64,000 nucleotides of DNA from Actinoplanes sp. NBRC 103695. GTDB lineage: Bacteria > Actinomycetota > Actinomycetes > Mycobacteriales > Micromonosporaceae. Made by a program: the position numbers and the translations under genes. The stretch is from assembly GCF_030269485.1 (NCBI RefSeq), contig NZ_BSTL01000019.1, forward strand, positions 114,140 through 178,139, in the 5' to 3' direction. Shown one piece after another: positions 7,986 to 15,514 of this stretch (its first letter is position 1; each line of letters opens with the position of its first letter). A model generated the notes under the pieces. The model was not told the DNA's origin. It did no database searches and was given only the letters and a program-made list of their open reading frames with translations.

Positions 7986-8074
7986 ACCGCCGGACACAGA
8001 TGAACTACCGGGCACCGATGAACCACCACGCGGCGATGAACCCCACGTACCGATCAGGAAGGGCACCCCGATGA
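7982..8074 (+). CDS. Possible coupling peptide with MNxxxx hexapeptide repeats
   Basis: A 30-codon frame opens at an ATG overlapping the sigma-factor stop (ATGA) and ends in an ATGA overlap with the start of the next gene. It contains four ATGAAC units at exact 18-bp spacing, giving MNRRTQ-MNYRAP-MNHHAA-MNPTYR. Perfect frame-keeping at both ends suggests a translated linker for translational coupling, but a chance in-frame tandem repeat cannot be excluded. Confidence 0.4.
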   Translation: MNRRTQMNYRAPMNHHAAMNPTYRSGRAPR

Positions 8075-9270
8075 GCAACCAGGACGACCTGGCGCAGCGG
8101 CTGCTCGAGCCGCTGCGCGAGGAGCCCTCCGGACGGCCGCGGTTCGACGTGGACCGGGCGATGGCGGAGGGGCGGCGGCTGCGCCGGATGCGCCGCTGGT
8201 CGATCACGGCGGCGGTGTCCGCGCTGACCCTGGTGACCGCGGGCGGCGGCACGGCCGTCGCGACGGCGTTACGGGACGACGACCGGAGGCCGGTGCCGTT
8301 GCCCAGCGTGACAGCGGCGGCGCCGAAGAAGCCGACCTGCGAGATGTCGACGCTGCCGACCGACGGCGTCGCGAAGGCCCTGGTGACCGCGGGTGACCCG
8401 AGCGGACGTTACCTGGCCGGCCGGGTCTACCGGCCGGGCAAGCCGGTCCTCACGATCGTCTGGCGGGACGGGAAGATCCTGTCGCGTACGGCGATGCCGG
8501 GCTCCGACGCGACGGTCACGGACATCAACTCCCTGGGCACCGGCGTCGGCACCAGTTACGGCGGCGACGACCGCATCCGCTCGTACGTCTACCAGGAGGA
8601 CAAGTATTTCCCCATGTCCCAGGTCGGCGCGACGGCCCAGGCGATCAACGACGCGGGCGTCGTGGTGGGTTCGGCGGGGCCGGCGGAGAAGCCCTTCCCG
8701 GTCCGCTGGCCCTACCCGGGCGGGGAGTACGAGCGGCTGGAACTGCCGGTCCTCGCGACGTCGGGGACGGCGAAGGCGGTCGACGAGGACGGCACCGTCG
8801 TCGGCACCGTGTCGATCGGCGACGACGTGGAGACCGGCTACCTGTGGCTGCCGGGCAGCAGGTCCATGATGATGCCGCTGCCCGAGGTCGATGGACGGAA
8901 GGCGGACGCGTTCTGGCCCGTTTCGATCAGCGGCGACCTGGTGGCCGGGCGCGCGGTGTTCGACGACGAGGGCGGCCGTGTTTTCGCCTCGATGACGTAC
9001 GACATCCGTGCCGAGACGTACGACAGCATCGTCACCGCGCTCGCGTCGACGGCACTCGTCAACAAGAACGGCTCGGTGGCCGGGGTGGCCCGCCGGACCC
9101 CGGTGATCGTGTCCGGCACGGTGATCACCAGGCTGCCGGTGGACGAGCGCAAGGAGTACGACATCGAGAGCTTCAGCGACGACGGCCGGGTCGTCGCCGG
9201 CTCCAGCGGCTTCACCAAGGACGAGAAGACCGGCAACGAGCCGATCCTGTGGCGCTGTCAGACGGCTTAG
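8071..9270 (+). CDS. Membrane-anchored HAF-repeat-like protein, putative anti-sigma partner
   Basis: A 399-residue protein with a cytoplasmic N-terminus of about 42 residues, one transmembrane helix (about 43-66; ITAAVSALTLVTAGGG) and a large extracytoplasmic domain. That domain repeats β-propeller-like phrases (INSLGTGVG, INDAGVVVGS, VDEDGTVVGT, FSDDGRVVAGSS) resembling HAF repeats. The layout and coupling to the upstream SigE-family gene suggest that it tethers or senses for that sigma factor. No classical zinc anti-sigma motif (HxxxCxxC) is visible, so the anti-sigma role is inference. Confidence 0.75.
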   Translation: MSNQDDLAQRLLEPLREEPSGRPRFDVDRAMAEGRRLRRMRRWSITAAVSALTLVTAGGGTAVATALRDDDRRPVPLPSVTAAAPKKPTCEMSTLPTDGVAKALVTAGDPSGRYLAGRVYRPGKPVLTIVWRDGKILSRTAMPGSDATVTDINSLGTGVGTSYGGDDRIRSYVYQEDKYFPMSQVGATAQAINDAGVVVGSAGPAEKPFPVRWPYPGGEYERLELPVLATSGTAKAVDEDGTVVGTVSIGDDVETGYLWLPGSRSMMMPLPEVDGRKADAFWPVSISGDLVAGRAVFDDEGGRVFASMTYDIRAETYDSIVTALASTALVNKNGSVAGVARRTPVIVSGTVITRLPVDERKEYDIESFSDDGRVVAGSSGFTKDEKTGNEPILWRCQTA

Positions 9271-9327
9271 ACCCACTGGGTCAGACGGCCTGGACCCACT
9301 GGGTCAGACGGCGTAGCCCCACTGGGT
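9259..9327. repeat. Three tandem 23-bp repeats spanning two convergent gene ends
   Basis: Copies at 9259-9281, 9282-9304 and 9305-9327 read cagacggc-nnnn-cccactgggt. The first copy contains the stop of the HAF-repeat gene and the third contains the stop of the sulfotransferase on the other strand. Each has a quasi-palindrome (acccactgggt) that could add weak terminator structure. Confidence 0.9.
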
Positions 9328-10218
9328 GAGCTGGTCGGCGAGGACGGCCTCGACGTCGGCGATCTGGGGCGGGGTCAGTTCGCGGCGGTACGCGTCGCCG
9401 CGCCCGCCGTGCAGCTCGTGCTTGCGGAAGCCCTGCTCGAACTCCGGCGACCAGTCCAGGCCGAGGAACTCCAGCGCCTTGGTGAGTTCCTTGCGCGGGT
9501 CGGCGACCACGTCCTCGTACCGCAGGTCGAGCCACTGACCGGCGGGGTGGGCGGCGCGCGCGTCCGCGTACGCGGTCATCAGCATCGCCCAGCCGAGCCC
9601 GGCAAGCACCGGGAAGGATCGCCCGGAGGTCTCCCACCTGTCCCGCAAGGGCTGCGGCAGCGGCCCGAGATACCAGTTCTCCGGCCCGCGCCAGCCGTCC
9701 CACCAGCCCATCTGCAGCCAGGAGTTGACCACCGCGCGGCCGTCGCGGACCACGTTGACCACCTTGAGGCCGGGGTAGACGGCGTGCAGGAAGCCGGTCC
9801 GCGGCCAGCCGGTGACGTGCTGGAGCAGCAGGTCGCAGCGCTGCGCCTCGATCCGCGCGTCGAAGAAGGCGCGCGCCCGCCCGGAGACCCACGGGGTCAT
9901 GTCGGAGGCGAGCAGGTCACGGCAGGGGCGGCTGAAGCCGGGCGTCACGTGCCGGTCGAGCAGCTGATAGGCCTCCGACGGCGCGACCCGGACCCGGCCG
10001 CGTTCGAGCAGCTTGCGGCTGTACGCCAGCGACGTCATGCCGGACGGGCGGGGCGCACCGCGGCGGTAGAGGCGGCCGTTGTGCTTCCCGGCCAGGTTGA
10101 GTTTGGGCAGCTTGTCGTCCACCCCGGAGACGAATCCGATCCCGGGGTGCCGGCACAGCAGCTCCTGCACCAGCGTCGACCCGCACCGGCCGGTGCCGGC
10201 CACCACCGCGAGACTCAT
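9304..10218 (-). CDS. Sulfotransferase family protein
   Basis: A 304-residue PAPS-dependent sulfotransferase-like protein. The 5'-phosphosulfate loop is at the N-terminus (AGTGRCGSTLVQ) and the 3'-phosphate-binding motif near residue 155 (VVRDGRAVVNSW); LRYEDVVADP is the usual late motif. No signal peptide or membrane helix is seen, so it should act in the cytoplasm on a precursor such as a lipid-linked glycan. Its ATG overlaps the stop of the next sulfotransferase upstream (ATGA) and it is the last gene of a GT4-sulfotransferase-sulfotransferase operon. Confidence 0.87.
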   Translation of the reverse strand: MSLAVVAGTGRCGSTLVQELLCRHPGIGFVSGVDDKLPKLNLAGKHNGRLYRRGAPRPSGMTSLAYSRKLLERGRVRVAPSEAYQLLDRHVTPGFSRPCRDLLASDMTPWVSGRARAFFDARIEAQRCDLLLQHVTGWPRTGFLHAVYPGLKVVNVVRDGRAVVNSWLQMGWWDGWRGPENWYLGPLPQPLRDRWETSGRSFPVLAGLGWAMLMTAYADARAAHPAGQWLDLRYEDVVADPRKELTKALEFLGLDWSPEFEQGFRKHELHGGRGDAYRRELTPPQIADVEAVLADQLTQWGYAV

Positions 10219-11093
10219 TTCCTGCCCTTTCCGAACGGGTAGCCCAGGCGCGCCATCAGCGGGGCGGCCAGCGCCGTCACCACGGCGTTATCCCGGCCGG
10301 TCATGGCCGTGCGCCACTCGTCGTCGGCACGGATCTCGACGCCTCCGGTGCGGTGCCGCACCGGATTACCGGCCACGGAGTGGGTCGGCGCCAGCGCCAG
10401 CAGGCCGTCCTCGGTGAACGGCAACGATGCGGACGAGACGCCGGCGAAAGCGGCGATCCGGCGTACCCACGTCTGTGGATCTTGAACTAGGTCCTCGTAG
10501 CGGACGCGCAGGTAGGCGCCGCGGCTCCACCGGCGCAGCACCGCGCCGTTCCAGACGGTCCAGAGCAGCGCGGCCTTCCACACCGGGTGGCGGGTCATCA
10601 GGCGTTCGTCGCCGTCCAGCGACCGGCGGCGGCGCCAGGAGAAGGCGGCCGCGCGCGGATCGCGGACCACGTGCAGCACCCGCAGGTCGATGCCGGGCAG
10701 CCCGGCCAGGAGCACACCGTACGGCGGGAGTTTGGACGAGTCGACGATGACCGCGCCCCCGGTGTGCGCGTGGATCGCCTGGTAGAGCGCGGTGATCGTG
10801 GCGTCGTCGGGGTGCGGCGGCACGTTCAGCCGGTTCCGCATGCGCAGGCGTTCCCGCAGGCCGGCCGCGATCGACGCCGGCTCGTGCGCGGGCAGATCGG
10901 CCAGCACGGCGCTCCACACCGGGCACTCCGGCAAGGACAGCCCGCACCCGCACGGCCGCTCGTCGACGAGCCCCCGCTGCCAGAGATAGCGCAGCTCACC
11001 GGCGGCGAACAGGCCGTCGATCTGGCCGAGCGCGGTGGTGACCAGGGTGCTGCCGCTGCGGCCGCTGCCGGCCAGGTAGAGGACACGGATCAC
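10215..11093 (-). CDS. Sulfotransferase family protein
   Basis: A 292-residue sulfotransferase-like protein with GSGRSGSTLVTTALG at residues 9-23 (PAPS 5'-phosphosulfate loop), VVRDPRAAAFSW near 140-151 (3'-phosphate binding) and VRYEDLVQDP. A Cys-rich CGCGLSLPECPVW segment near 48-60 is typical of a subgroup of bacterial carbohydrate sulfotransferases. It overlaps the glycosyltransferase stop upstream and the next sulfotransferase start downstream, so the three genes are coupled. The acceptor is unknown. Confidence 0.87.
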   Translation of the reverse strand: MIRVLYLAGSGRSGSTLVTTALGQIDGLFAAGELRYLWQRGLVDERPCGCGLSLPECPVWSAVLADLPAHEPASIAAGLRERLRMRNRLNVPPHPDDATITALYQAIHAHTGGAVIVDSSKLPPYGVLLAGLPGIDLRVLHVVRDPRAAAFSWRRRRSLDGDERLMTRHPVWKAALLWTVWNGAVLRRWSRGAYLRVRYEDLVQDPQTWVRRIAAFAGVSSASLPFTEDGLLALAPTHSVAGNPVRHRTGGVEIRADDEWRTAMTGRDNAVVTALAAPLMARLGYPFGKGRK

Positions 11094-12298
11094 GCGACTG
11101 CCACCTTCGCCCCGGCCGCGGCGTAGGCGGCGTTGAGCCCGGCGAGATGGTCGGCCGGGCCGAAGAGCCGCTCGACCTTGCCGCGGCCCGCGCGGCCCAT
11201 CCGGTGGGCACGATCAAGATCTTCGAGGGTACGGGTGAGAGCACCGGCCAGTGCCACCGCGTCGTCCGGAGGCACCACCTCGCCGTCGACGCCCGGGGTG
11301 ATCAGCTCGGGGAGGCCGCCGAGGCTGGTGCCGACGACCGGGACACCGCAGCCGAACGCCTCCAGCACCGCGAGCGGCTGGTTCTCGTACCAGCGGGAGG
11401 GCACGGCGACGACGGCCGCTCCCCGGATGAGCTGGTGCAGCTCGGCTTTCGGCAGCCGACCGTGGAAGGTCGCCCCCGTCGTCGGCAGGTGCGGGAGCTC
11501 GGGTCCGTCGCCGGCGATGTCCAGCGTAAATTGTCCTATTTCGGCGGCGTTGATCAGGGTGTCGACGCCCTTCTCCTTCGCGATCCGACCGGCGTAGACC
11601 ACCCCGCCGCCCGGTCGCTCCTTGACCGCCAGGCTGTCGACGTCGACCGGGTGGCGCAGCACGCGCACGTTCTCGATGCCCGCGCGGGTCATCACCCCGG
11701 CCAGAAACTCGCTCGGTGCGATGAAGACCCCGACCCCGGCGTACGCCCGGAGCTTGCGGTGCAGCCACGACTCCACCGCGAGCAGGGTGCTCGCCGAGCG
11801 GGAGCCGTCCTTGCAGGATCGCCGGGCGGCCTGCCACGGTCCGCCGGTCACGCACGCGTCACAGGGCACGCCGCGGTCCAGCATCTGGTAGCTCGGACAG
11901 GCCAGCTTGTAGTCGTGCAACGTCATCACGCACGGCACCCCGGCGTCCCGGCAGGCGGCCACCACCGAGGGCGACAACTGGTGGTACACGTTGTGCATGT
12001 GGACCACGTCCGGCCGGAAGTCGGCGAGGACCCGGCGCAGCCCGTCGCGGGCCGACGTGGACCAGATCATCCGGGCGGCCGCGGCGGCCCGGCCACGCAG
12101 CCCGGGCGGCGGCGGCTCCAGGTCCACCTGCGACGGGAAGTCCCCGGCATAGGTCAGGTCACGGTCGTTGTCGGTGTGCGCCATCCCGAAGAACTCGACG
12201 ACGTCGCCCGCCCGCTCCTGCAGGCGCGCCACGTCGAACAGGTAGCCCTCGGCGCCACCGCGCCGATAGAGGAACTTGTTGACGTGCAGGACGCGCAT
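11090..12298 (-). CDS. GT4-family glycosyltransferase
   Basis: A 402-residue GT-B-fold retaining glycosyltransferase. The N-terminal acceptor domain (RVLHVNKFLYRRGGAEGYLFD) is followed by a C-terminal nucleotide-sugar domain with GRIAKEKGVDTLI, the E-x7-E region (ENQPLAVLEAFGCGVPVVGT) and GGLPELI. A Cys-bearing insert (VPCDACVTGGPW) occurs mid-protein, as in several actinobacterial homologues. It heads an operon with two sulfotransferases, which suggests assembly and sulfation of a surface glycan. ATG 12298 follows GTGGATAA; no clear ribosome-binding site is seen. Confidence 0.9.
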   Translation of the reverse strand: MRVLHVNKFLYRRGGAEGYLFDVARLQERAGDVVEFFGMAHTDNDRDLTYAGDFPSQVDLEPPPPGLRGRAAAAARMIWSTSARDGLRRVLADFRPDVVHMHNVYHQLSPSVVAACRDAGVPCVMTLHDYKLACPSYQMLDRGVPCDACVTGGPWQAARRSCKDGSRSASTLLAVESWLHRKLRAYAGVGVFIAPSEFLAGVMTRAGIENVRVLRHPVDVDSLAVKERPGGGVVYAGRIAKEKGVDTLINAAEIGQFTLDIAGDGPELPHLPTTGATFHGRLPKAELHQLIRGAAVVAVPSRWYENQPLAVLEAFGCGVPVVGTSLGGLPELITPGVDGEVVPPDDAVALAGALTRTLEDLDRAHRMGRAGRGKVERLFGPADHLAGLNAAYAAAGAKVAVA

Positions 12299-12388
12299 TT
12301 ATCCACAGGCCTGTCGTGAGGGTCGCGGGGATCGAGCGCGGTCACGCTAGCATTTGCCCGCCGAAGCCAACCGCATCGAGGAGGATCT

Positions 12389-13303
12389 GTGACCGGCGAC
12401 GAGCCATCCGCGCTGCGTTATTTCGCGCGCCGCGTCGTCCGTCACGTCCGCTGGGCGCGTCGCGAGGGGCTGGGCCGGCTGATCGCCGAGGACCGGCTCG
12501 ACCCGCGCGAGCGGGCGCGCACCGCCTGGTCGAAATGGCGCTGGCGCCGCGCACACGGCGCCCCGCCCGGCGAGGCGCAGCCGGTCTACCTGGTCGGCCT
12601 GCAGCGCTCGGGGACCAACATGCTGGTCCGCGGCCTGGACGAGGCCCCCGAGGTGGAGGCGCGCAACGAGAACGACGCGGCCGTGTTCCGCCGGTTCCGG
12701 CTGCGCCCCGACGACGACCTGCTCCGCGTGCTGCGCCGCAGCCGGCACCGGATCGTGCTGGTCAAGCCCCTGTGCGACAGCCACCGGGTGACCGAGCTGC
12801 TCGCCCTGCCCGGCCCGCGGCCCGGCCGGGCGCTGTGGATGTGGCGCGACGTCGACGACCGCGCGCGCTCCGAGGTGACCAAGTTCGGCCCGGCCAACCT
12901 CAACGCGCTGCGGGCCGTCGCCGAGGGCACGATCGGCGCCGGCTGGCAGGGCGGCGGGCTCGGGCCGGCCGCCCGGCAGCTGATCGCGAGCTTCGACTAC
13001 GACACCATGGACGAACACACCGCGGCGGCCCTGTTCTGGTACGTGCGCAACGACCTGTTCTTCCGGCTCGGGCTGGACCGCCGGCCGGACGTGCTGCTGG
13101 TCTCGTACGGCGACATGGTCCGCGACCCGCAGGCGACCGCGCGGCGGGTGTGCGGGTTCCTCGACCTGCCGTACCGTCCGTCGTTCGCGGCGGGCGTGGT
13201 GGCCGGGCCCGCGCGGGAGAAACTGCCGATCGACCCGCGCGTGCGGACGATGTGTGACGAGCTGACCGGGCGACTGACAGCGGGGGTTTCGCAGCGTGGC
13301 TGA
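12389..13303 (+). CDS. Sulfotransferase family protein
   Basis: A 304-residue sulfotransferase-like protein with a basic N-terminal extension of about 65 residues (RRVVRHVRWARREG) before the PAPS loop GLQRSGTNMLVRGLDE. WRDVDDRARSEVTKFG corresponds to the 3'-phosphate motif. GTG at 12389 is chosen because GAGGAGGAT lies just upstream. It is the first gene of a plus-strand operon: the next sulfotransferase starts 8 bases before its stop, followed by a lipoprotein. An imperfect FliA-type promoter (GTCA-N15-GCCGAA at about 12341-12365) precedes it; the match is weak. Confidence 0.83.
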   Translation: MTGDEPSALRYFARRVVRHVRWARREGLGRLIAEDRLDPRERARTAWSKWRWRRAHGAPPGEAQPVYLVGLQRSGTNMLVRGLDEAPEVEARNENDAAVFRRFRLRPDDDLLRVLRRSRHRIVLVKPLCDSHRVTELLALPGPRPGRALWMWRDVDDRARSEVTKFGPANLNALRAVAEGTIGAGWQGGGLGPAARQLIASFDYDTMDEHTAAALFWYVRNDLFFRLGLDRRPDVLLVSYGDMVRDPQATARRVCGFLDLPYRPSFAAGVVAGPAREKLPIDPRVRTMCDELTGRLTAGVSQRG

Positions 13304-14066
13304 CAGTCCGATCTTCCTGGTGGGGTGCCAGCGGTCCGGCACCACGATGCTGCGCCTGGTGCTCGACTCGCACTCGCGGATCAGCTGCGGACCGGAGACC
13401 CGGTTCCTGCCCGACCTGCGGCGCATCGTCGACGAGAAACGCGACTGGCCGCGACTGGCCCGGTTCGGCTTCCCGCGGGAGGACTGGCTGCGCCGCATCG
13501 CCGGCTTCTTCGGCGGGGTGCACGCCGACTACGCGGCGGGCCGCGGCAAGGCGCGCTGGGCGGACAAGACCCCGCTGTACGCGCTGAGCATCGACTTCGT
13601 CACCGAGGTGTTCCCGGACGCGCAGATCGTGCACGTCATCCGCGACGCCCGTGACGTGGTCGTCTCCCACCGCAAGCGGTTCGGTTACTGGTCGGCGGTC
13701 AAGTGCGTGGTCAAGTGGCCGCGCTACATCCGCACCGCCCGCGCCTTCGGCGCCCAGCTGCCCCCTGAGCAGTACCACGAGCTCCGCTACGAGGAGGCCG
13801 TCGCGCAGCCCGACAAGACGCTGCGCGAGCTCTTCGAGTTCCTCGGCGAGGAGTGGGAGGAGAGCGTCCTGGAGTACGCCGACCGCTCCCACGACGTGGC
13901 CGACAAATACACGGTGGAGGCGGACAAGCGACGGGCGGCCGCCGGCACCGACGCGGCCATCTACGCGTCCCGGGTCGGCACCTACCGCCGCGAACTGGAC
14001 CCGTTCCTGCGCCTGCTGGTCTTCCTGTTCTCCGGCCCGATGCTCAAGGAACTGGGTTACCGATGA
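13296..14066 (+). CDS. Sulfotransferase family protein
   Basis: A 256-residue sulfotransferase with GCQRSGTTMLRLVLD at the N-terminus, VIRDARDVVVSHRKRFG near residue 110 and LRYEEAVAQPD near 162. It starts with GTG inside the end of the preceding sulfotransferase gene (8-nt overlap) and ends in an ATGA overlap with the following lipoprotein gene, so three genes form one coupled unit. It is compact and has no signal peptide. The acceptor cannot be read from sequence. Confidence 0.88.
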   Translation: MADSPIFLVGCQRSGTTMLRLVLDSHSRISCGPETRFLPDLRRIVDEKRDWPRLARFGFPREDWLRRIAGFFGGVHADYAAGRGKARWADKTPLYALSIDFVTEVFPDAQIVHVIRDARDVVVSHRKRFGYWSAVKCVVKWPRYIRTARAFGAQLPPEQYHELRYEEAVAQPDKTLRELFEFLGEEWEESVLEYADRSHDVADKYTVEADKRRAAAGTDAAIYASRVGTYRRELDPFLRLLVFLFSGPMLKELGYR

Positions 14067-15463
14067 GACGTCCTGCCTTGTTGGCAGCCCTGCTGATCCT
14101 GGCCGGCTGCACCTCGCCGCCACCCGCTCCCACGCCGGGTCCCACCTCCGCTCCCCCGGCGCCCAAGCCGGTCGCCGGCCGGACCGTCTTCGGCGCGCAC
14201 TGGGACTGGAACAGGTACCAGCAGTTCGAGCCCTACCTGCGCAAACTCGCCGGATCCTCGACCTACTACGAGCTCAGCTGGTGCGACGTCGAGAAGACAC
14301 AGGGCGCCCCCGACTGGTCCGCCCTGGACTCGATCGCCCAGCGCAGCAAAGCCCTCGGCATCCGGCTCGACCTGAAGATCCGGATCGGCGTCTGCTGGGC
14401 GACCGGCGGCACCGCCCAGCACACCCGCGGGCAGGCGAACAAGACCGAGTCGGCGATGCCCCGCGACCTCAAGGCGTACCAGGCGTTCGTGACGTCGCTG
14501 GTGAAGCGGTACCAGCCGCTGGGCGTCACCCGCTACGCCATCGAGAACGAGGTCAACGCTCAGCAGTACTGGGCCGGCACCCCCGAGCAGTACGACACGC
14601 TCGTCCGGGCCGCCGCCGAGGCCGTCCACGCCGCCGACCCGGCCGCGCAGGTCGTCGACTCCGGCATCAGCAGCGTCGCCATGGGCATGGGCATCGCCGA
14701 CCGGCTGCTCGAGGCCGGGCAGGCCGACCAGGCGGTGGCCGCCTACGACGTGTACTTCGCCCGGCGCATCGGCACCCGGGGCAAGCAGATCCCCCAGGTC
14801 AACGACGCCGCCGAGCTCCAGACCGCCCTCGGCCACCAGGTCAACCAGCGCAACCTCGCCTACCTCGCGGTCACCGACAAGCTGCTCGCCGACAAGGTCG
14901 TGCAGGTGCGGCAGCTGCACTTCTACGAACACCCGGACGGCGTCGTCCCGCTGCTCGACCTGCTCAAGGCCACCACCCCGGCCGGGGTGCCGATCTCCGC
15001 CTGGGAGGTCGGCCGATTCGACAAGGCCGCCGACGCCGCCCCCGAGGTGGTGGCCGAGGAGATGACCAAGGTGACCGGGGAACTGGCCGCCGCCGGGATC
15101 GTCGACGTGGTGTGGCTGCCGCTGGCGTTCAACCCCGGCAACAAGGCCGGCGCCGAGGTCCGGGCCGGGCTGCTCGAACCCGACGGGGCGGAACGACCGG
15201 CCGGTGTCGCGCTCGCCGGGCTCGCCGGGGCGGGACGGGGCGCCGCGGCGTCACCCGTCGACCAGGACGGACTCACCGGCGTGGCGTTCAGCGGCAACGG
15301 GCGTACCAGCATCGTGGCCTGGTCGGACGCCGCGCCCGTACCCGTGGGCCTGCCCGGAAAGGATCTGGGGGACGGCGCAGCCGTCAAGGAGGTCGGGGAC
15401 GCTCCGGTGCTGCTGGAGACCGATCAGCCGCTCGACAAAGCGTTGGACTCGCTGCGGGGCTGA
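14063..15463 (+). CDS. Secreted lipoprotein, glycoside hydrolase clan A-like TIM barrel
   Basis: A 466-residue lipoprotein: signal peptide with lipobox LILAGC (Cys16), a Pro-rich linker, then a TIM-barrel-like domain. AIENEVNAQQYW (Asn162-Glu163) matches the strand-4 Asn-Glu acid/base of clan GH-A, and PISAWEVGRF later in the barrel may supply the nucleophile Glu. The start ATG overlaps the stop of the upstream sulfotransferase. A role in trimming or remodelling the sulfated glycan outside the cell is inference. The C-terminal 120 residues form an extra β-rich domain. Confidence 0.8.
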   Translation: MRRPALLAALLILAGCTSPPPAPTPGPTSAPPAPKPVAGRTVFGAHWDWNRYQQFEPYLRKLAGSSTYYELSWCDVEKTQGAPDWSALDSIAQRSKALGIRLDLKIRIGVCWATGGTAQHTRGQANKTESAMPRDLKAYQAFVTSLVKRYQPLGVTRYAIENEVNAQQYWAGTPEQYDTLVRAAAEAVHAADPAAQVVDSGISSVAMGMGIADRLLEAGQADQAVAAYDVYFARRIGTRGKQIPQVNDAAELQTALGHQVNQRNLAYLAVTDKLLADKVVQVRQLHFYEHPDGVVPLLDLLKATTPAGVPISAWEVGRFDKAADAAPEVVAEEMTKVTGELAAAGIVDVVWLPLAFNPGNKAGAEVRAGLLEPDGAERPAGVALAGLAGAGRGAAASPVDQDGLTGVAFSGNGRTSIVAWSDAAPVPVGLPGKDLGDGAAVKEVGDAPVLLETDQPLDKALDSLRG

Positions 15464-15502
15464 TCCGACACGTGCATATGGTCACGGTGGACGGCGGAAA
15501 CC

Positions 15503-15508
15503 TAGGGT
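15503..15508 (+). promoter_or_regulatory. -10 element of a leaderless promoter (S15 peptidase)
   Basis: TAGGGT lies 6 nt upstream of the ATG at 15515, so transcription should start at or next to the start codon. The segment GGAAACCTAGGGTGCA is nearly repeated at the M6 protease promoter (22733-22746). Confidence 0.55.
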
Positions 15509-15514
15509 GCAGCC

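Noticed and set aside
12341..12365. FliA-type promoter upstream of the 12389 sulfotransferase (GTCA-N15-GCCGAA)
   Set aside because: One of four CTCA bases mismatches and no other motility link exists; kept only as a remark in the gene entry.
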